Assembly (NCBI GenBank): GCA_963926355.1
Contig: CAWUWW010000024.1
Location: 1-56,543 of the forward strand
Length of the DNA stretch: 56,543 bases
Reading direction: 5' to 3'
From: SCGC-AAA076-P13 sp963926355
GTDB taxonomy: Bacteria; Pseudomonadota; Gammaproteobacteria; Magnimaribacterales; D2472
Shown here piece by piece: positions 26,555 to 35,409 of the stretch; the first letter of the stretch is position 1, and every line of letters starts with the position of its first letter. Under the pieces are notes generated by a model. That model saw nothing but the letters and a program-made list of their open reading frames with translations. It had not been told where the DNA came from and searched no databases. A program made the position numbers and the translations under genes.

Positions 26555-27524
26555 AGCTCTATCAATTAAAAAATATCTAGATAAATCTCCTAATATTTTT
26601 TTTATATACGGTTCTGAAGTTATCTTAAAAAATAACTCTAAAGATATATTAAAAAAACATTTAAAAGTAAAAGGATTTACTGAAAGAAAATTTATAAATA
26701 AGGATGGATTCAAGGATATAGAACGGGTGATTATAGAAAATGCTGGGGGATCTCTTTTTGGATCAAAAACAGTAATTGAAATCAATCATGATCAAGGAAA
26801 AATTCCTGATCAAATAATAAAAATATTTGAAATCCCAAATATAAGCAATATGGATAATATTGCGATAATAATTAACTCGCATAATGAGAAGTTAAGCCCT
26901 GCCACTAAGTGGGTTAAGCAGATGGATATTTCTGCTTTAATAATTGAATGTAAAAAATTAAAATCATTTGAAGAAAAAATCTGGTTAAAAAACGAACTTA
27001 GCTTCGTATCAGATCAAGATAGAACTGCGCTTGTTCAGAGTATCTATGAGATGAATTCTGGCAATTTAGTTGCCCAACAGAATGAAATTCAAATTCTTAA
27101 ATTAGTATATAAAGATGGGGTAAGTATAGCTCAGGGTTCTGTTGTAGATTCCTCAGAATTTTTACCTTTTGAATTAGAAGATATGATTATTTCAAGAGAT
27201 ACAAAAAACGCTCTAAGAATAGTAAATTCTATTAAAAGTACTGAGGGGCATTACGCTCCATTATTAGTTTGGATCGTTGGAAAGATTGTTAACAACTCAG
27301 CAAACGCCCTTCAAAATAGAAACCCACAGGCCAGCCTCCAAAAATCTGGAGTGTGGGGCGACAAAATAAGTGGCTATATTAATTTTATTAAGCAGCATTC
27401 ATTGAAAGATTTAATTGGTTTACAAAGGAGTGTTTTTGAGCTTGATTTAGCAAACAAGGGGCTTACAAAGAAGAATTTTTGGGACGAATTAGATGTTCTT
27501 ATAATCAAGCTAACCGTTAACTAA
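26544..27524 (+). CDS. holA: DNA polymerase III delta subunit
   Basis: Clamp-loader subunit that opens the beta clamp. The 326 residues show FFIYGSEVILKNNSKDILKKH (in parts) at the N terminus, FGSKTVIEI, the domain II segment with GNLVAQQNEIQILKL and the C-terminal helical collar region. Length is near E. coli HolA (343). It follows lptE with an 11-base overlap and converges on the transaminase gene with an 8-base overlap. nadD, which usually comes next, is not here. Confidence 0.92.
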   Translation: MKCEALSIKKYLDKSPNIFFIYGSEVILKNNSKDILKKHLKVKGFTERKFINKDGFKDIERVIIENAGGSLFGSKTVIEINHDQGKIPDQIIKIFEIPNISNMDNIAIIINSHNEKLSPATKWVKQMDISALIIECKKLKSFEEKIWLKNELSFVSDQDRTALVQSIYEMNSGNLVAQQNEIQILKLVYKDGVSIAQGSVVDSSEFLPFELEDMIISRDTKNALRIVNSIKSTEGHYAPLLVWIVGKIVNNSANALQNRNPQASLQKSGVWGDKISGYINFIKQHSLKDLIGLQRSVFELDLANKGLTKKNFWDELDVLIIKLTVN

Positions 27525-28344
27525 AAAATTTATTATCAAAAACTTCTTTGCATCTAAGATATAGAGGATCTTTGGTATCTAGGCTATTTTCTAGATTTAC
27601 TATTTCTGATATCGGCGCCAGTCCTTTTGTTGAGCTTGAAAGCCAAGCAGATGAGGCGCATGAGAGATCATTAAGGGTAAAATTATCTTCAATTAATGGG
27701 ATATTTATTTTCTTTAGTTCTTCTATTAACAGGGCGCGGGTAATGCCAGGCAATATATTATTAGATAGGCTAGGTGTACAAACACTTCCATCATTAATAA
27801 AGAAAATATTTGAAGCTCCTGCCTCTCTTAAGATATTGTCCTTATGCAGAATAACCTCATCGCAGCCATATTGGTGAGCCGAATTCATTTGCATGACATT
27901 TCCAAGAAGTGACGTGGATTTGATATCACATCTACCCCATCTAATATCCTCACAGGTCATCACTTTTAAAGTTTTTGTTTCAAAGGAGTAAGGGGTGACA
28001 TATCCAAAAGTCTCAACATCGGTTGATTGCTTGTAAAAATGTGAACGAATTTTATCCTCGCCACGCGTTACTTGGTAGTAAACATAGCCATTGACCGATG
28101 AGCAGTTTGATATGAGTTGCTCCATCTCATCACTTGCTTTTTTTATGTCTAAAGGTATTGAGAGCTCACTTGAACTTCTTAGTAATCTCTTAATATGAAT
28201 ATCAAAGGCTATAGCCTTTGAGTTATAGAAAGGGATAACCTCATAAACACTGTCAGAAAATGTATAAGCCCTACTAAAGGGAGATACTTTGATATTTTCT
28301 ACTAGATCAAAATTTCCATTAAATACGCCTTCAATCTGATCCAT
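27517..28344 (-). CDS. dat: D-amino acid transaminase-like class IV aminotransferase
   Basis: PLP enzyme that in this family makes D-amino acids (D-glutamate/D-alanine) for the cell wall. From the ATG at 28344 it is 275 residues (an earlier in-frame start at 28440 adds an unrelated stretch). It shows VSPFSRAYTFSDSVYEVIPFYN, the PLP-lysine segment CDIKSTSLLGNVM, the phosphate-binding segment REAGASNIFFI and NNILPGITR. These favour the D-aminotransferase group over IlvE or PabC, but specificity in class IV is hard to read. It overlaps dacA by 14 bases and closes the cell-wall operon, which fits a peptidoglycan role. Confidence 0.78.
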   Translation of the reverse strand: MDQIEGVFNGNFDLVENIKVSPFSRAYTFSDSVYEVIPFYNSKAIAFDIHIKRLLRSSSELSIPLDIKKASDEMEQLISNCSSVNGYVYYQVTRGEDKIRSHFYKQSTDVETFGYVTPYSFETKTLKVMTCEDIRWGRCDIKSTSLLGNVMQMNSAHQYGCDEVILHKDNILREAGASNIFFINDGSVCTPSLSNNILPGITRALLIEELKKINIPLIEDNFTLNDLSCASSAWLSSSTKGLAPISEIVNLENSLDTKDPLYLRCKEVFDNKFFS

Positions 28345-29485
28345 TTTCTGCCATGCCGAATAGACTAAAAATCCATAAAACAAATTTAGACCATAATCTT
28401 CCAAAGAAACCTTTTGCTTCGATATCCTGCAATGCAACAAGGTCGGTTACTAGAACAATCTCATCATTACTGCTAATCTCAAGTATTCCAATTTTTTGAC
28501 CAACACTAATTGGTGCCTGGATATTGTTTTTATATTTATAATTAATTTTTAAATCCTTAAAATCTTTCCTAGGCAGCGTAATCGAAATATCATTTGCAAA
28601 ACCTAAGCTCAGAGTCTTCTCTTGCCCTCCCCATATTTTAATATTCTGGTACTCTTTATTTGCATCAATAACTTTTTGGGTCACATACCATTTAAAGCCA
28701 TATTCCAATAATCTTTGTGATGCTAAAAATCTATCATTTTCTGTTCTACTTCCAGCTACCACTGTAATTAATCTCATCTCGCCTCTTTTTGCAGAGCCAA
28801 CTAAACAATAACCAGCTGATTCAGTCCAGCCAGTTTTCATTCCATCTGAGGTATCATCTCTCCAGAGCAATTTATTTCTATTCAGTTGTTTAATATTGTT
28901 ATATGTAAAACTCTTTTCTTTATATAGCGCATAAGTTTCAGGAAATTTATTAATGAAATTTGATGTAAGAATTGATAGATCTCTTGCCGTAGTAGCATTT
29001 AAATCTGATAGCCCCGATGCGTCAAAAAAATTAGTGTCATACATTCCTAAATCAGCCGCATAAGAATTCATTAAATCTACGAAGCCCTCCTCATCTCCTC
29101 CCAAAAATTCAGCTAATGCAACAGAAGCATCATTACCCGAATGAATAACAATTCCTTTAAGAAGATCTAAAATTTTTACTTTCTTACCTTGTTCAATAAA
29201 CATTCTAGATCCTGTCATCTTCCATGCCTTTGTACTAACCAAAGTCTCATCTTCTAAAGATATAGCTCCGTCAGCTAAATACTCAGCAGCTATGAATACA
29301 GTCATAATCTTTGTCATACTTGCTGGAACTATTTCAAAATCTGAATTAAATTCTGCTATTACCGTGTTTGTATTTGGCTCAATTAGAATATAACTTTTTA
29401 AATCTAGATCAGGGGGATCTGGTATAAAGCTTTGAGCATCCAGAAGAAAGGAAATACTGAGTGATAATAATAATAATTTTTTCAT
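28331..29485 (-). CDS. dacA: D-alanyl-D-alanine carboxypeptidase (PBP5/6 type)
   Basis: Periplasmic serine peptidase that trims the terminal D-Ala of peptidoglycan stem peptides. The 384-residue protein has a signal peptide (1-17), S56-M-T-K59 (nucleophile serine and lysine), S116-G-N118 and K217-T-G219, the full penicillin-binding triad. It then has the beta-rich PBP5 C-terminal domain and a C-terminal amphipathic helix for membrane attachment. Length matches DacA/DacC (about 385-400). It overlaps mltB by 4 bases. Confidence 0.95.
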   Translation of the reverse strand: MKKLLLLSLSISFLLDAQSFIPDPPDLDLKSYILIEPNTNTVIAEFNSDFEIVPASMTKIMTVFIAAEYLADGAISLEDETLVSTKAWKMTGSRMFIEQGKKVKILDLLKGIVIHSGNDASVALAEFLGGDEEGFVDLMNSYAADLGMYDTNFFDASGLSDLNATTARDLSILTSNFINKFPETYALYKEKSFTYNNIKQLNRNKLLWRDDTSDGMKTGWTESAGYCLVGSAKRGEMRLITVVAGSRTENDRFLASQRLLEYGFKWYVTQKVIDANKEYQNIKIWGGQEKTLSLGFANDISITLPRKDFKDLKINYKYKNNIQAPISVGQKIGILEISSNDEIVLVTDLVALQDIEAKGFFGRLWSKFVLWIFSLFGMAENGSD

Positions 29486-30513
29486 ATTTTTAATTCTTTT
29501 GATAAGTAATAAACTGCCATTGCGTAAAAGTGACTAATATTATATTTGGTAATGGCAATAAAATTATCATCGCCTATAAAATAAATATCTTTTTTCTTCT
29601 TTAATAGAAGTTTTTGGCCTGTTTTAATAAAATTTTGATTTGAGATACTGTTTAGTAACATTAATTCTTTTATATTCATGTTATTAGCTATCGCTATTTC
29701 AAGCAATGTATCTCCGTCTTTTACAATATAAGACTCATCAACCCCCTCGCTAAACATCAAAGGTATAAACTTATTTGACTCCTCATTATTTCTATAAGGC
29801 TTTCTTACATTATTTAAATCAACCTTTTGAACGATATCTCCATTTCTTTTCCACCCATGAATCTTTAAATAGTTAGCTACGCTTCCAATTGCATCATCAA
29901 CAGAGCCAAATAGATCCGCGTAACCATCCTCGTCGTAATCTATAGCGTATGCTCTATAGCTCGATGAAATAAACTGCCCGTAACCCATAGCCCCGGCATA
30001 TGAGCCCTTAACCTCAAGGATATCTAGATTATTTTCTCTAGTTAGAAGAAAGAATTTTATTAACTCACTCCTAAAAAATTTAGCCCTTCTTGGGTAATCA
30101 AAGCCTAGTGTTGTAAGGCTGTCGATGACTCTATAACTTCCTTGTATTTTTCCATATCTAGTTTCAACACCAATAATTGCAGTTATCACCTCTTTAGGCA
30201 CTCCAAATTCTTTCTCTACTTTTTTGAATGTTTGAATATTGTCTTGAATAAAAATTCTACCATTTAAGATTCTATTCTGTTCTATAAATAACTTCTTATA
30301 CCTATCCCATGTCCATGTAAATTCTGCCGGCTTTGAAATAGAATCTATTATTTTTTGTTGTTTCTTTGCATCTGACAAGATGTTTATGACATAAGATTTT
30401 TCAAAGCCATGTATATCTGTTAATTCTTTAATAACAGATTCTGCCTCTGGGTGAGATGAGTAATCTGCAAACAAAGGAAAAGAAATTAAAAAGATAAATA
30501 CATATTTTTTCAT
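29482..30513 (-). CDS. mltB: Lytic murein transglycosylase B with an internal LysM domain
   Basis: Cleaves glycan strands of peptidoglycan. From the ATG at 30513 the protein has 343 residues and a signal peptide (1-16); an upstream in-frame ATG at 30549 would add 12 residues before it. The MltB domain shows GVETRYG with the catalytic glutamate E117, TLGFDYPRRAKFF, GSYAGAMGYGQFISSSYRAYA and DLFGSVDDAIGSVANYL. A LysM module (about 262-304, YIVKDGDTLLEIAIANNM) follows. The last MltB strand, NFIAITKYNISHFYAMAVYYL, resumes after it (about 317-337). So the LysM is inserted inside the enzyme rather than placed at an end. It lies between rodA and dacA. Confidence 0.9.
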   Translation of the reverse strand: MKKYVFIFLISFPLFADYSSHPEAESVIKELTDIHGFEKSYVINILSDAKKQQKIIDSISKPAEFTWTWDRYKKLFIEQNRILNGRIFIQDNIQTFKKVEKEFGVPKEVITAIIGVETRYGKIQGSYRVIDSLTTLGFDYPRRAKFFRSELIKFFLLTRENNLDILEVKGSYAGAMGYGQFISSSYRAYAIDYDEDGYADLFGSVDDAIGSVANYLKIHGWKRNGDIVQKVDLNNVRKPYRNNEESNKFIPLMFSEGVDESYIVKDGDTLLEIAIANNMNIKELMLLNSISNQNFIKTGQKLLLKKKKDIYFIGDDNFIAITKYNISHFYAMAVYYLSKELKI

Positions 30514-30545
30514 AAAATTATAGCCATTAAATGCTTGTAAATATT

Positions 30546-31646
30546 TCATCGTTGCATTAATTTTTTATGCGTTGCCATTGATATTATTATTCCGAAAGCT
30601 ATATAGAATGATAACAAAGATGAGCCTCCTTTGCTTACAAATGGTAGGGGCATCCCTACTACTGGGATAATTCCAGCAACCATTGAAAGGTTTATGAATA
30701 ACGTTGATGCAAATACTAGGCTTAGACCTCCTATAGTTAACCTACAAAATCTATCTCTTGCATTAAAGGCTAAGTACAAACATCGCAATAAGATAAAGAA
30801 GAATATACTCAAAAGAATACAGACTCCCACAAAGCCAAACTCTTCTGCAATAACTGCAAAAATAAAATCTGTTTCTGCCTCTGGTAAAAAATCTAAATGT
30901 GCCTGTGATCCCTCTTGATAGCCTTTTCCATCAACCCCTCCAGATCCAATGGCGATCTTGGATTGCGTTATATTCCACCCGGCTCCGTAGGGATCTGCAG
31001 TTGGATTGAATAAGGTTTGAATTCTCTGCCTCTGAAAAGGCTTTAAAAAGTTGTTCCATAGAAATGGCAAGGATAATAGCAATAGTCCAAATGATGTTCC
31101 TATGAATTTCCAGCTCAAACCTGCTAAAAATAAAATATAAACACCTGCCATTAAAACAACAAGCGCAGTTCCAAGATCAGGCTGCCTGGCTACCAATAAA
31201 AAAGTAAAACCAATTAAAGTTAAAGTTAGAAAGGTGTGAACAGGACTGATGGGCAAAGGTTTATTGTATAAATAAGAAGATAAAAAAATGGGTAAAGATA
31301 TTTTTATAATCTCTGAGGATTGAAGTGTAAAAATACCCAGATCTAGCCATCTCTTGGCTCCGTTAATCTCTTTACCAAAAATCATAGTTATGAATATAAG
31401 AATTAATGAGAAAATTAAAAATACGCCAGAAAATGTATTATAAAAATCTGGGTCTGGCTGGCTCAGCAAAAACATTAAAAATAGCCCTAGGCCAACAAAA
31501 GCAGACTGCTTGGCAATGGTGTTAATATCTCCTTGAGATGCGCTGTATAAAAAGATTAGCCCCATTATAGAAAGCAATGAGATTGCGATAAATAAATAAG
31601 GATCGAAATAAATACTGAATCTTTTAAAATTTAACTTCTTTTTCAT
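30546..31646 (-). CDS. rodA: Rod-shape peptidoglycan glycosyltransferase RodA (SEDS)
   Basis: Polytopic SEDS enzyme that polymerises glycan strands for cell elongation with PBP2. The 366 residues give about ten membrane helices and the family signatures GAKRWLDLG, RQPDLGTAL, the segment ending SKIAIGSGGVDGKGY, the EAETDFIFAVIAEEFGF motif and GMPLPFVSKGGSS near the C terminus. Length is normal (370). It overlaps mrdA by 4 bases and mltB's longer frame by 4. The rod-shape set implies a rod or curved cell. Confidence 0.96.
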   Translation of the reverse strand: MKKKLNFKRFSIYFDPYLFIAISLLSIMGLIFLYSASQGDINTIAKQSAFVGLGLFLMFLLSQPDPDFYNTFSGVFLIFSLILIFITMIFGKEINGAKRWLDLGIFTLQSSEIIKISLPIFLSSYLYNKPLPISPVHTFLTLTLIGFTFLLVARQPDLGTALVVLMAGVYILFLAGLSWKFIGTSFGLLLLSLPFLWNNFLKPFQRQRIQTLFNPTADPYGAGWNITQSKIAIGSGGVDGKGYQEGSQAHLDFLPEAETDFIFAVIAEEFGFVGVCILLSIFFFILLRCLYLAFNARDRFCRLTIGGLSLVFASTLFINLSMVAGIIPVVGMPLPFVSKGGSSLLSFYIAFGIIISMATHKKLMQR

Positions 31647-33478
31647 TTTTTTATTAGGCTATTTAGGACCTCTATAGCAACTGGGCCAGCAACCGAGCCT
31701 CCGCTTTCTCCATTTTCAATTACCACACTAACAGCATATTTTGGGTTTGGCATAGGGCCAAAAGCAATAATAATTGCATGATCTCTATTGCCCTTATTCT
31801 CTCTCACAATTTGATAGTCTTCTTTGGTATCTGTACTGACAAGCTCGACCGTCCCTGATTTAGCAGCAACAATATAAGACTTTAAAGACTTTAATCTTCT
31901 TGCTGTTCCCTTGGGATCCTCGATTACTCCGATCATGCTAGCGTGAAGCTTATCCCAATCTGAATCTGTAATTCTAGAATTAATAAGTTCTTCATATCCC
32001 AAATTATCAGCCTTAATAAATGAGAGCTTATTTAAACTGCCTTTATTTGCTAGGAAGGCAGAATAGTAAGAGAGCTGAATTGGGGTCGCACTCAAATAAC
32101 CCTGCCCTACACCCAGATTAACAGTATCGCCCTTAAACCAACGAAAATTTAAATTATTCATTTTCCACTCTGGACTTGGTAACAGCCCTTTATCAGAATT
32201 AAAGCAATCCAAGCATATATTTTTTCCAAACCCAAATTCTGAAAGATAGTTAATTAATTTATCGATATTTGATTCATAAGCTAAAGAAAAAAAGAAAGTA
32301 TTAGAGCTTTGAATTAGAGCATCACTCAGATTAATAGTTCCATGCCCGCCCTTCTTCCAGCCACGATAAATTCTTTGATCTTCCGGAAGAATAAAAAAAC
32401 CGGGGTCATTAATTGTAAAATTCCAATCAATAATTTTCTCCTGGATCCCAAATAATCCTATTAAAGGTTTTATAGTTGATGCTGGTGAATATCTTCCCTG
32501 TCCAGCTCTATCAAAAAAAGGCTTATCTTTATCTTTCAGCATAATGTCGAAATCTTTAGTGGAAATACCCCTGGCAATATCATTGACTGAGAAAGATGGA
32601 GAGCTTAAATATGTAACTATAGCCCCAGTGCTTATTTCAATAGCAACGACTGCTCCCCTTCTATTATTCATTTGATTTAATGCTGTTTTCTGAGATTTAA
32701 GATCTAAAGTGGTAAATAAATTACTCCCATTGGTAGCTGGAATATGCTCTAGCTCTCTTAAAAATCTACCAGCAGCATCAACTTCATAGGTTTTTTTACC
32801 AAAAGAGCCTCTCAATAAATTATCGTAGGTATGTTCCATCCCAGTCTTTCCAGTCAGAAATCCATTTGAGTACTTATATATAGTCTCGATCTTCTTTAAT
32901 TCTTGATCAGATAATATTTTTGAAAGCTGCTCATCACTAACGCCGCCCACATAACCTATGGCATGTGAGAATAAATTGGGATACTTACTTTGCCTGCTAT
33001 ATCTAACATCAATAAAAGCATTAGGGTATTTGTAGCTTCTTACTTCAAATCTAGCGATCTCTTCTGCTGAGAGATTTGTTTTAATTGTAAGCTCTCTATT
33101 ATAAGCAGCTTTCTTCTTGAAGTTTTCATTAACATAATTTAGCTCTTTCTCATTTAAGGAAATAATCTCGCCAATGCTTAAAATAAATTTATCTAGACTT
33201 TCTACCTTCCAGGGTTTGATTATTAAGCTATAACTTGGAACATTATTAATAAGAATATTTCCTTTTCTATCATAAATAATTCCCCTGGCAGGCTGAAGAA
33301 GCACGTCTCTTGTTTTGTTTTTTAAAGATGCAGAGGCATAGTCAGTAAACCCAGCCACCTGTAAAGAGTATATTTTGTAAAAAAATATTACGAATAAAAC
33401 TGCAAAGAAAAAATAAATTAGAATTAATCTTTTAAAAAAACTTTTCTTCTCAAGGTTTCTTTCTTCTAGTTCAATCAT
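31643..33478 (-). CDS. mrdA: Penicillin-binding protein 2 (elongation transpeptidase)
   Basis: Class B PBP that crosslinks peptidoglycan during elongation with RodA. The 611 residues have one N-terminal membrane helix (about 17-38), a dimerisation domain with PARGIIYDRKGN, and the transpeptidase domain with S334-T-I-K337 (nucleophile serine), SSNTFFFSLA and the KTG-type motif as KSGT. Length is close to E. coli PBP2 (633). It is linked by 4-base overlaps to rlmH and rodA. Confidence 0.96.
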   Translation of the reverse strand: MIELEERNLEKKSFFKRLILIYFFFAVLFVIFFYKIYSLQVAGFTDYASASLKNKTRDVLLQPARGIIYDRKGNILINNVPSYSLIIKPWKVESLDKFILSIGEIISLNEKELNYVNENFKKKAAYNRELTIKTNLSAEEIARFEVRSYKYPNAFIDVRYSRQSKYPNLFSHAIGYVGGVSDEQLSKILSDQELKKIETIYKYSNGFLTGKTGMEHTYDNLLRGSFGKKTYEVDAAGRFLRELEHIPATNGSNLFTTLDLKSQKTALNQMNNRRGAVVAIEISTGAIVTYLSSPSFSVNDIARGISTKDFDIMLKDKDKPFFDRAGQGRYSPASTIKPLIGLFGIQEKIIDWNFTINDPGFFILPEDQRIYRGWKKGGHGTINLSDALIQSSNTFFFSLAYESNIDKLINYLSEFGFGKNICLDCFNSDKGLLPSPEWKMNNLNFRWFKGDTVNLGVGQGYLSATPIQLSYYSAFLANKGSLNKLSFIKADNLGYEELINSRITDSDWDKLHASMIGVIEDPKGTARRLKSLKSYIVAAKSGTVELVSTDTKEDYQIVRENKGNRDHAIIIAFGPMPNPKYAVSVVIENGESGGSVAGPVAIEVLNSLIKK

Positions 33479-33939
33479 TTGTGATAAGGAGCCTTGTTGA
33501 TTATAGAAAAGGATCTATAAATCTGTTCGACTAAGATTATTCTAAAAAGCCTATGTGGAAAAGTAAAACTAGAGGCAGAAAAGACTTTATCTGATATCTC
33601 AATAATTTTTTCTGGCAGCCCGAACGATCCACCAATGATAAAATTAAGCCTTAAGTTCTCCAACATAGAATTCTCAAAGAACTTACTAAACTCATTGCTA
33701 TTAATCCTTTTTCCTCTCGAATCCCATGAAATTATATAATCATCATCTGAGATCTTACTTAGTATTAATTCAGATTCTAATTTCTTAATTTCATCAATAG
33801 ACCTTTTGGGATGTTGTTGACCTTTAATATCTATAAAGTTAAGAGAAATATTTTTGGAAAGCTGTTTTTGATAATATTCAATTCCTTGAGATTCCCAAGG
33901 AGTTAGCTTGTTGCCAACACTAATTATATTAAGGACCAT
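33475..33939 (-). CDS. rlmH: 23S rRNA (pseudouridine1915-N3)-methyltransferase
   Basis: SPOUT methyltransferase that modifies pseudouridine 1915 in helix 69 of 23S rRNA, the loop where RluD (also in this window) makes the pseudouridine. The 154 residues show FIIGGSFGLP and the C-terminal knot segment FPHRLFRIILVEQIYR...NKAPYHK. Length equals E. coli RlmH (155). The start follows rsfS with no gap. Confidence 0.96.
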   Translation of the reverse strand: MVLNIISVGNKLTPWESQGIEYYQKQLSKNISLNFIDIKGQQHPKRSIDEIKKLESELILSKISDDDYIISWDSRGKRINSNEFSKFFENSMLENLRLNFIIGGSFGLPEKIIEISDKVFSASSFTFPHRLFRIILVEQIYRSFSIINKAPYHK

Positions 33940-34284
33940 CTAACCAGGAGCATTTAAGAGTGTGTTCTCTCCCCACAGACCTTCTAGATCATAAAACTCT
34001 CTTATATCACTCTTCATTACGTTTATAACAACTTCACCGCAGTCCACTAATATCCAACCAGATTCAGCTTTTCCCTCAACACCAAGTACGGTCATTTTAT
34101 TTTTTTTAACGGCCTCAACTAATTTTTCTGAAAGAGATTTTGCATGCCTGTTTGATGATGCGGTAGCAATAATGATTACATCAGCAAAAGATGAAATGCC
34201 TTTAATATCAAGCGATAAAATATCCACAGCCTTGTTATCGCCAAGGGCTACTGTGCATATATCTTTAATGGTTTTCTTAGGCAA
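33940..34284 (-). CDS. rsfS: Ribosomal silencing factor RsfS
   Basis: Binds ribosomal protein L14 and blocks subunit joining when nutrients are short. The 114 residues show the family core: ALGDNKAVDILSLDIKGISSFADVIIIATASSNRHAKSLSE in order, then GVEGKAESGWILVDCGEVVINVM and YDLEGLWGE. Length is normal (105-120). It heads the rsfS-rlmH-mrdA-rodA-mltB-dacA-dat run. Its usual upstream partner nadD is missing; the gene upstream is on the other strand. Confidence 0.95.
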   Translation of the reverse strand: MPKKTIKDICTVALGDNKAVDILSLDIKGISSFADVIIIATASSNRHAKSLSEKLVEAVKKNKMTVLGVEGKAESGWILVDCGEVVINVMKSDIREFYDLEGLWGENTLLNAPG

Positions 34285-34378
34285 AATTACTTTTATAATA
34301 TAGGTTTTTAATAACTAAAAAAATTAGCTTCTAGTCCTTGCTATACTAAATCATTATTTAGAAAAAGGGTAAGTAATT

Positions 34379-34813
34379 ATGGAAATAACCAATATAAATT
34401 CTATTTTAGATTTAATACTTGGATATAAAAATATTATTATTTGGCTTGGCTCTTTATCTTTATTTATTTTTATATTTAGTCTAGTTGGAATAAGGCAGCT
34501 TGTTGCATTAATTCCAAGTGATTATTTTTTAAGGAAAAAATATTCAAAACTAAGATCATCAAATCTATTTCTATGGCTCCTGATAAGCATCTTTAAAAAT
34601 ATTATTGGTTATTCTCTTATTATAGGCGGGATCATTATGCTCATCCTTCCTGGCCAAGGCTTATTTACTATAATCATAGGTTTAATGTTGAGCAACTACC
34701 CTGGTAAATATGCCCTTGAAAAGAAACTTATCTCAACCCCATCTATCCTTAAGTCAATAAATTGGCTGAGAAAGAAATCAAACAAACCCCCTCTTATAGT
34801 TAACGGCAATTAA
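34379..34813 (+). CDS. Small membrane protein, PGPGW-like
   Basis: A 144-residue protein with hydrophobic segments at about 17-36 and 62-100 joined by a basic loop. The stretch GGIIMLILPGQGLFTIIIGLML resembles the core of the PGPGW family of small membrane proteins of unknown function, with LPGQG in place of LPGPG. It is divergent from rsfS. Its stop TAA shares a palindromic TTAA with the stop of the convergent LON-domain gene. The family match is tentative. Confidence 0.55.
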   Translation: MEITNINSILDLILGYKNIIIWLGSLSLFIFIFSLVGIRQLVALIPSDYFLRKKYSKLRSSNLFLWLLISIFKNIIGYSLIIGGIIMLILPGQGLFTIIIGLMLSNYPGKYALEKKLISTPSILKSINWLRKKSNKPPLIVNGN

Positions 34814-35409
34814 TTAGCCGAAAGCTTCTCGATATACTCAGAGAGAATCGTCATTCTTTGAGTAGCATCAAAGGCTTCTAGTAAATTTTGTTTTTCTGAA
34901 GAAGTAAGTGGTATTAATCCGGCAAGGTGGTATGCAACTGAATCAGCAGAATTGAAATCTACCTTGATAGACAGGTCGCTAACCCTAGGGTGCTTCATTA
35001 ATTGAGATAATATATTTAAAATTTCTGGGTATTCAGCTAAAACTGCTTGATCATCAACTTCAGGGTCAAATTCAGACTTGGCATCTGCCATATGAAGCCC
35101 ATCTTCTAATTGGTATATATTACTAATGGATACCTTGTTCTCTGATTTCACTGTTATGCCTAAAAGGCCATTGGGCAAGTTATTAAAATCAATTATTTGG
35201 ACATAGCTTCCTTTTTTGTGCATGCCATAACCCAGACTTGCTTCTGATTTGGTCTGCAAAACAATTACAAAGCCATGTTCCTCTGACATGCATGTTTTAA
35301 TCATATCTATATATCTTGGTTCAAATATTTGTAGAGATTGTATGCTTCCTGGAAGAGCAACAAGCCCAAGAGGAAAAACAGGAATATTATTTTTTTTCAA
35401 GGTACTCAA
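34810..35409 (-). CDS. LON substrate-binding (N-terminal) domain protein
   Basis: A 199-residue protein made only of the Lon N-terminal domain, without ATPase or protease. It shows IPVFPLGLVALPGSIQSLQIFEPRYIDMI in order, then GFVIVLQ and GTxxQI-like YVQIIDFNNLPNGLLGITV. Such free-standing proteins are common in gammaproteobacteria and their role is not settled; binding of unfolded substrates is the usual guess. Its start lies inside the end of mpl (23-base overlap), so the two are translated together. Confidence 0.88.
   Translation of the reverse strand: MSTLKKNNIPVFPLGLVALPGSIQSLQIFEPRYIDMIKTCMSEEHGFVIVLQTKSEASLGYGMHKKGSYVQIIDFNNLPNGLLGITVKSENKVSISNIYQLEDGLHMADAKSEFDPEVDDQAVLAEYPEILNILSQLMKHPRVSDLSIKVDFNSADSVAYHLAGLIPLTSSEKQNLLEAFDATQRMTILSEYIEKLSAN

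Noticed and set aside
27517..28344. Branched-chain aminotransferase IlvE, in view of the other ilv genes
   Set aside because: The protein is short (275) and its motifs and its place behind dacA fit a D-amino acid transaminase better; still not excluded.
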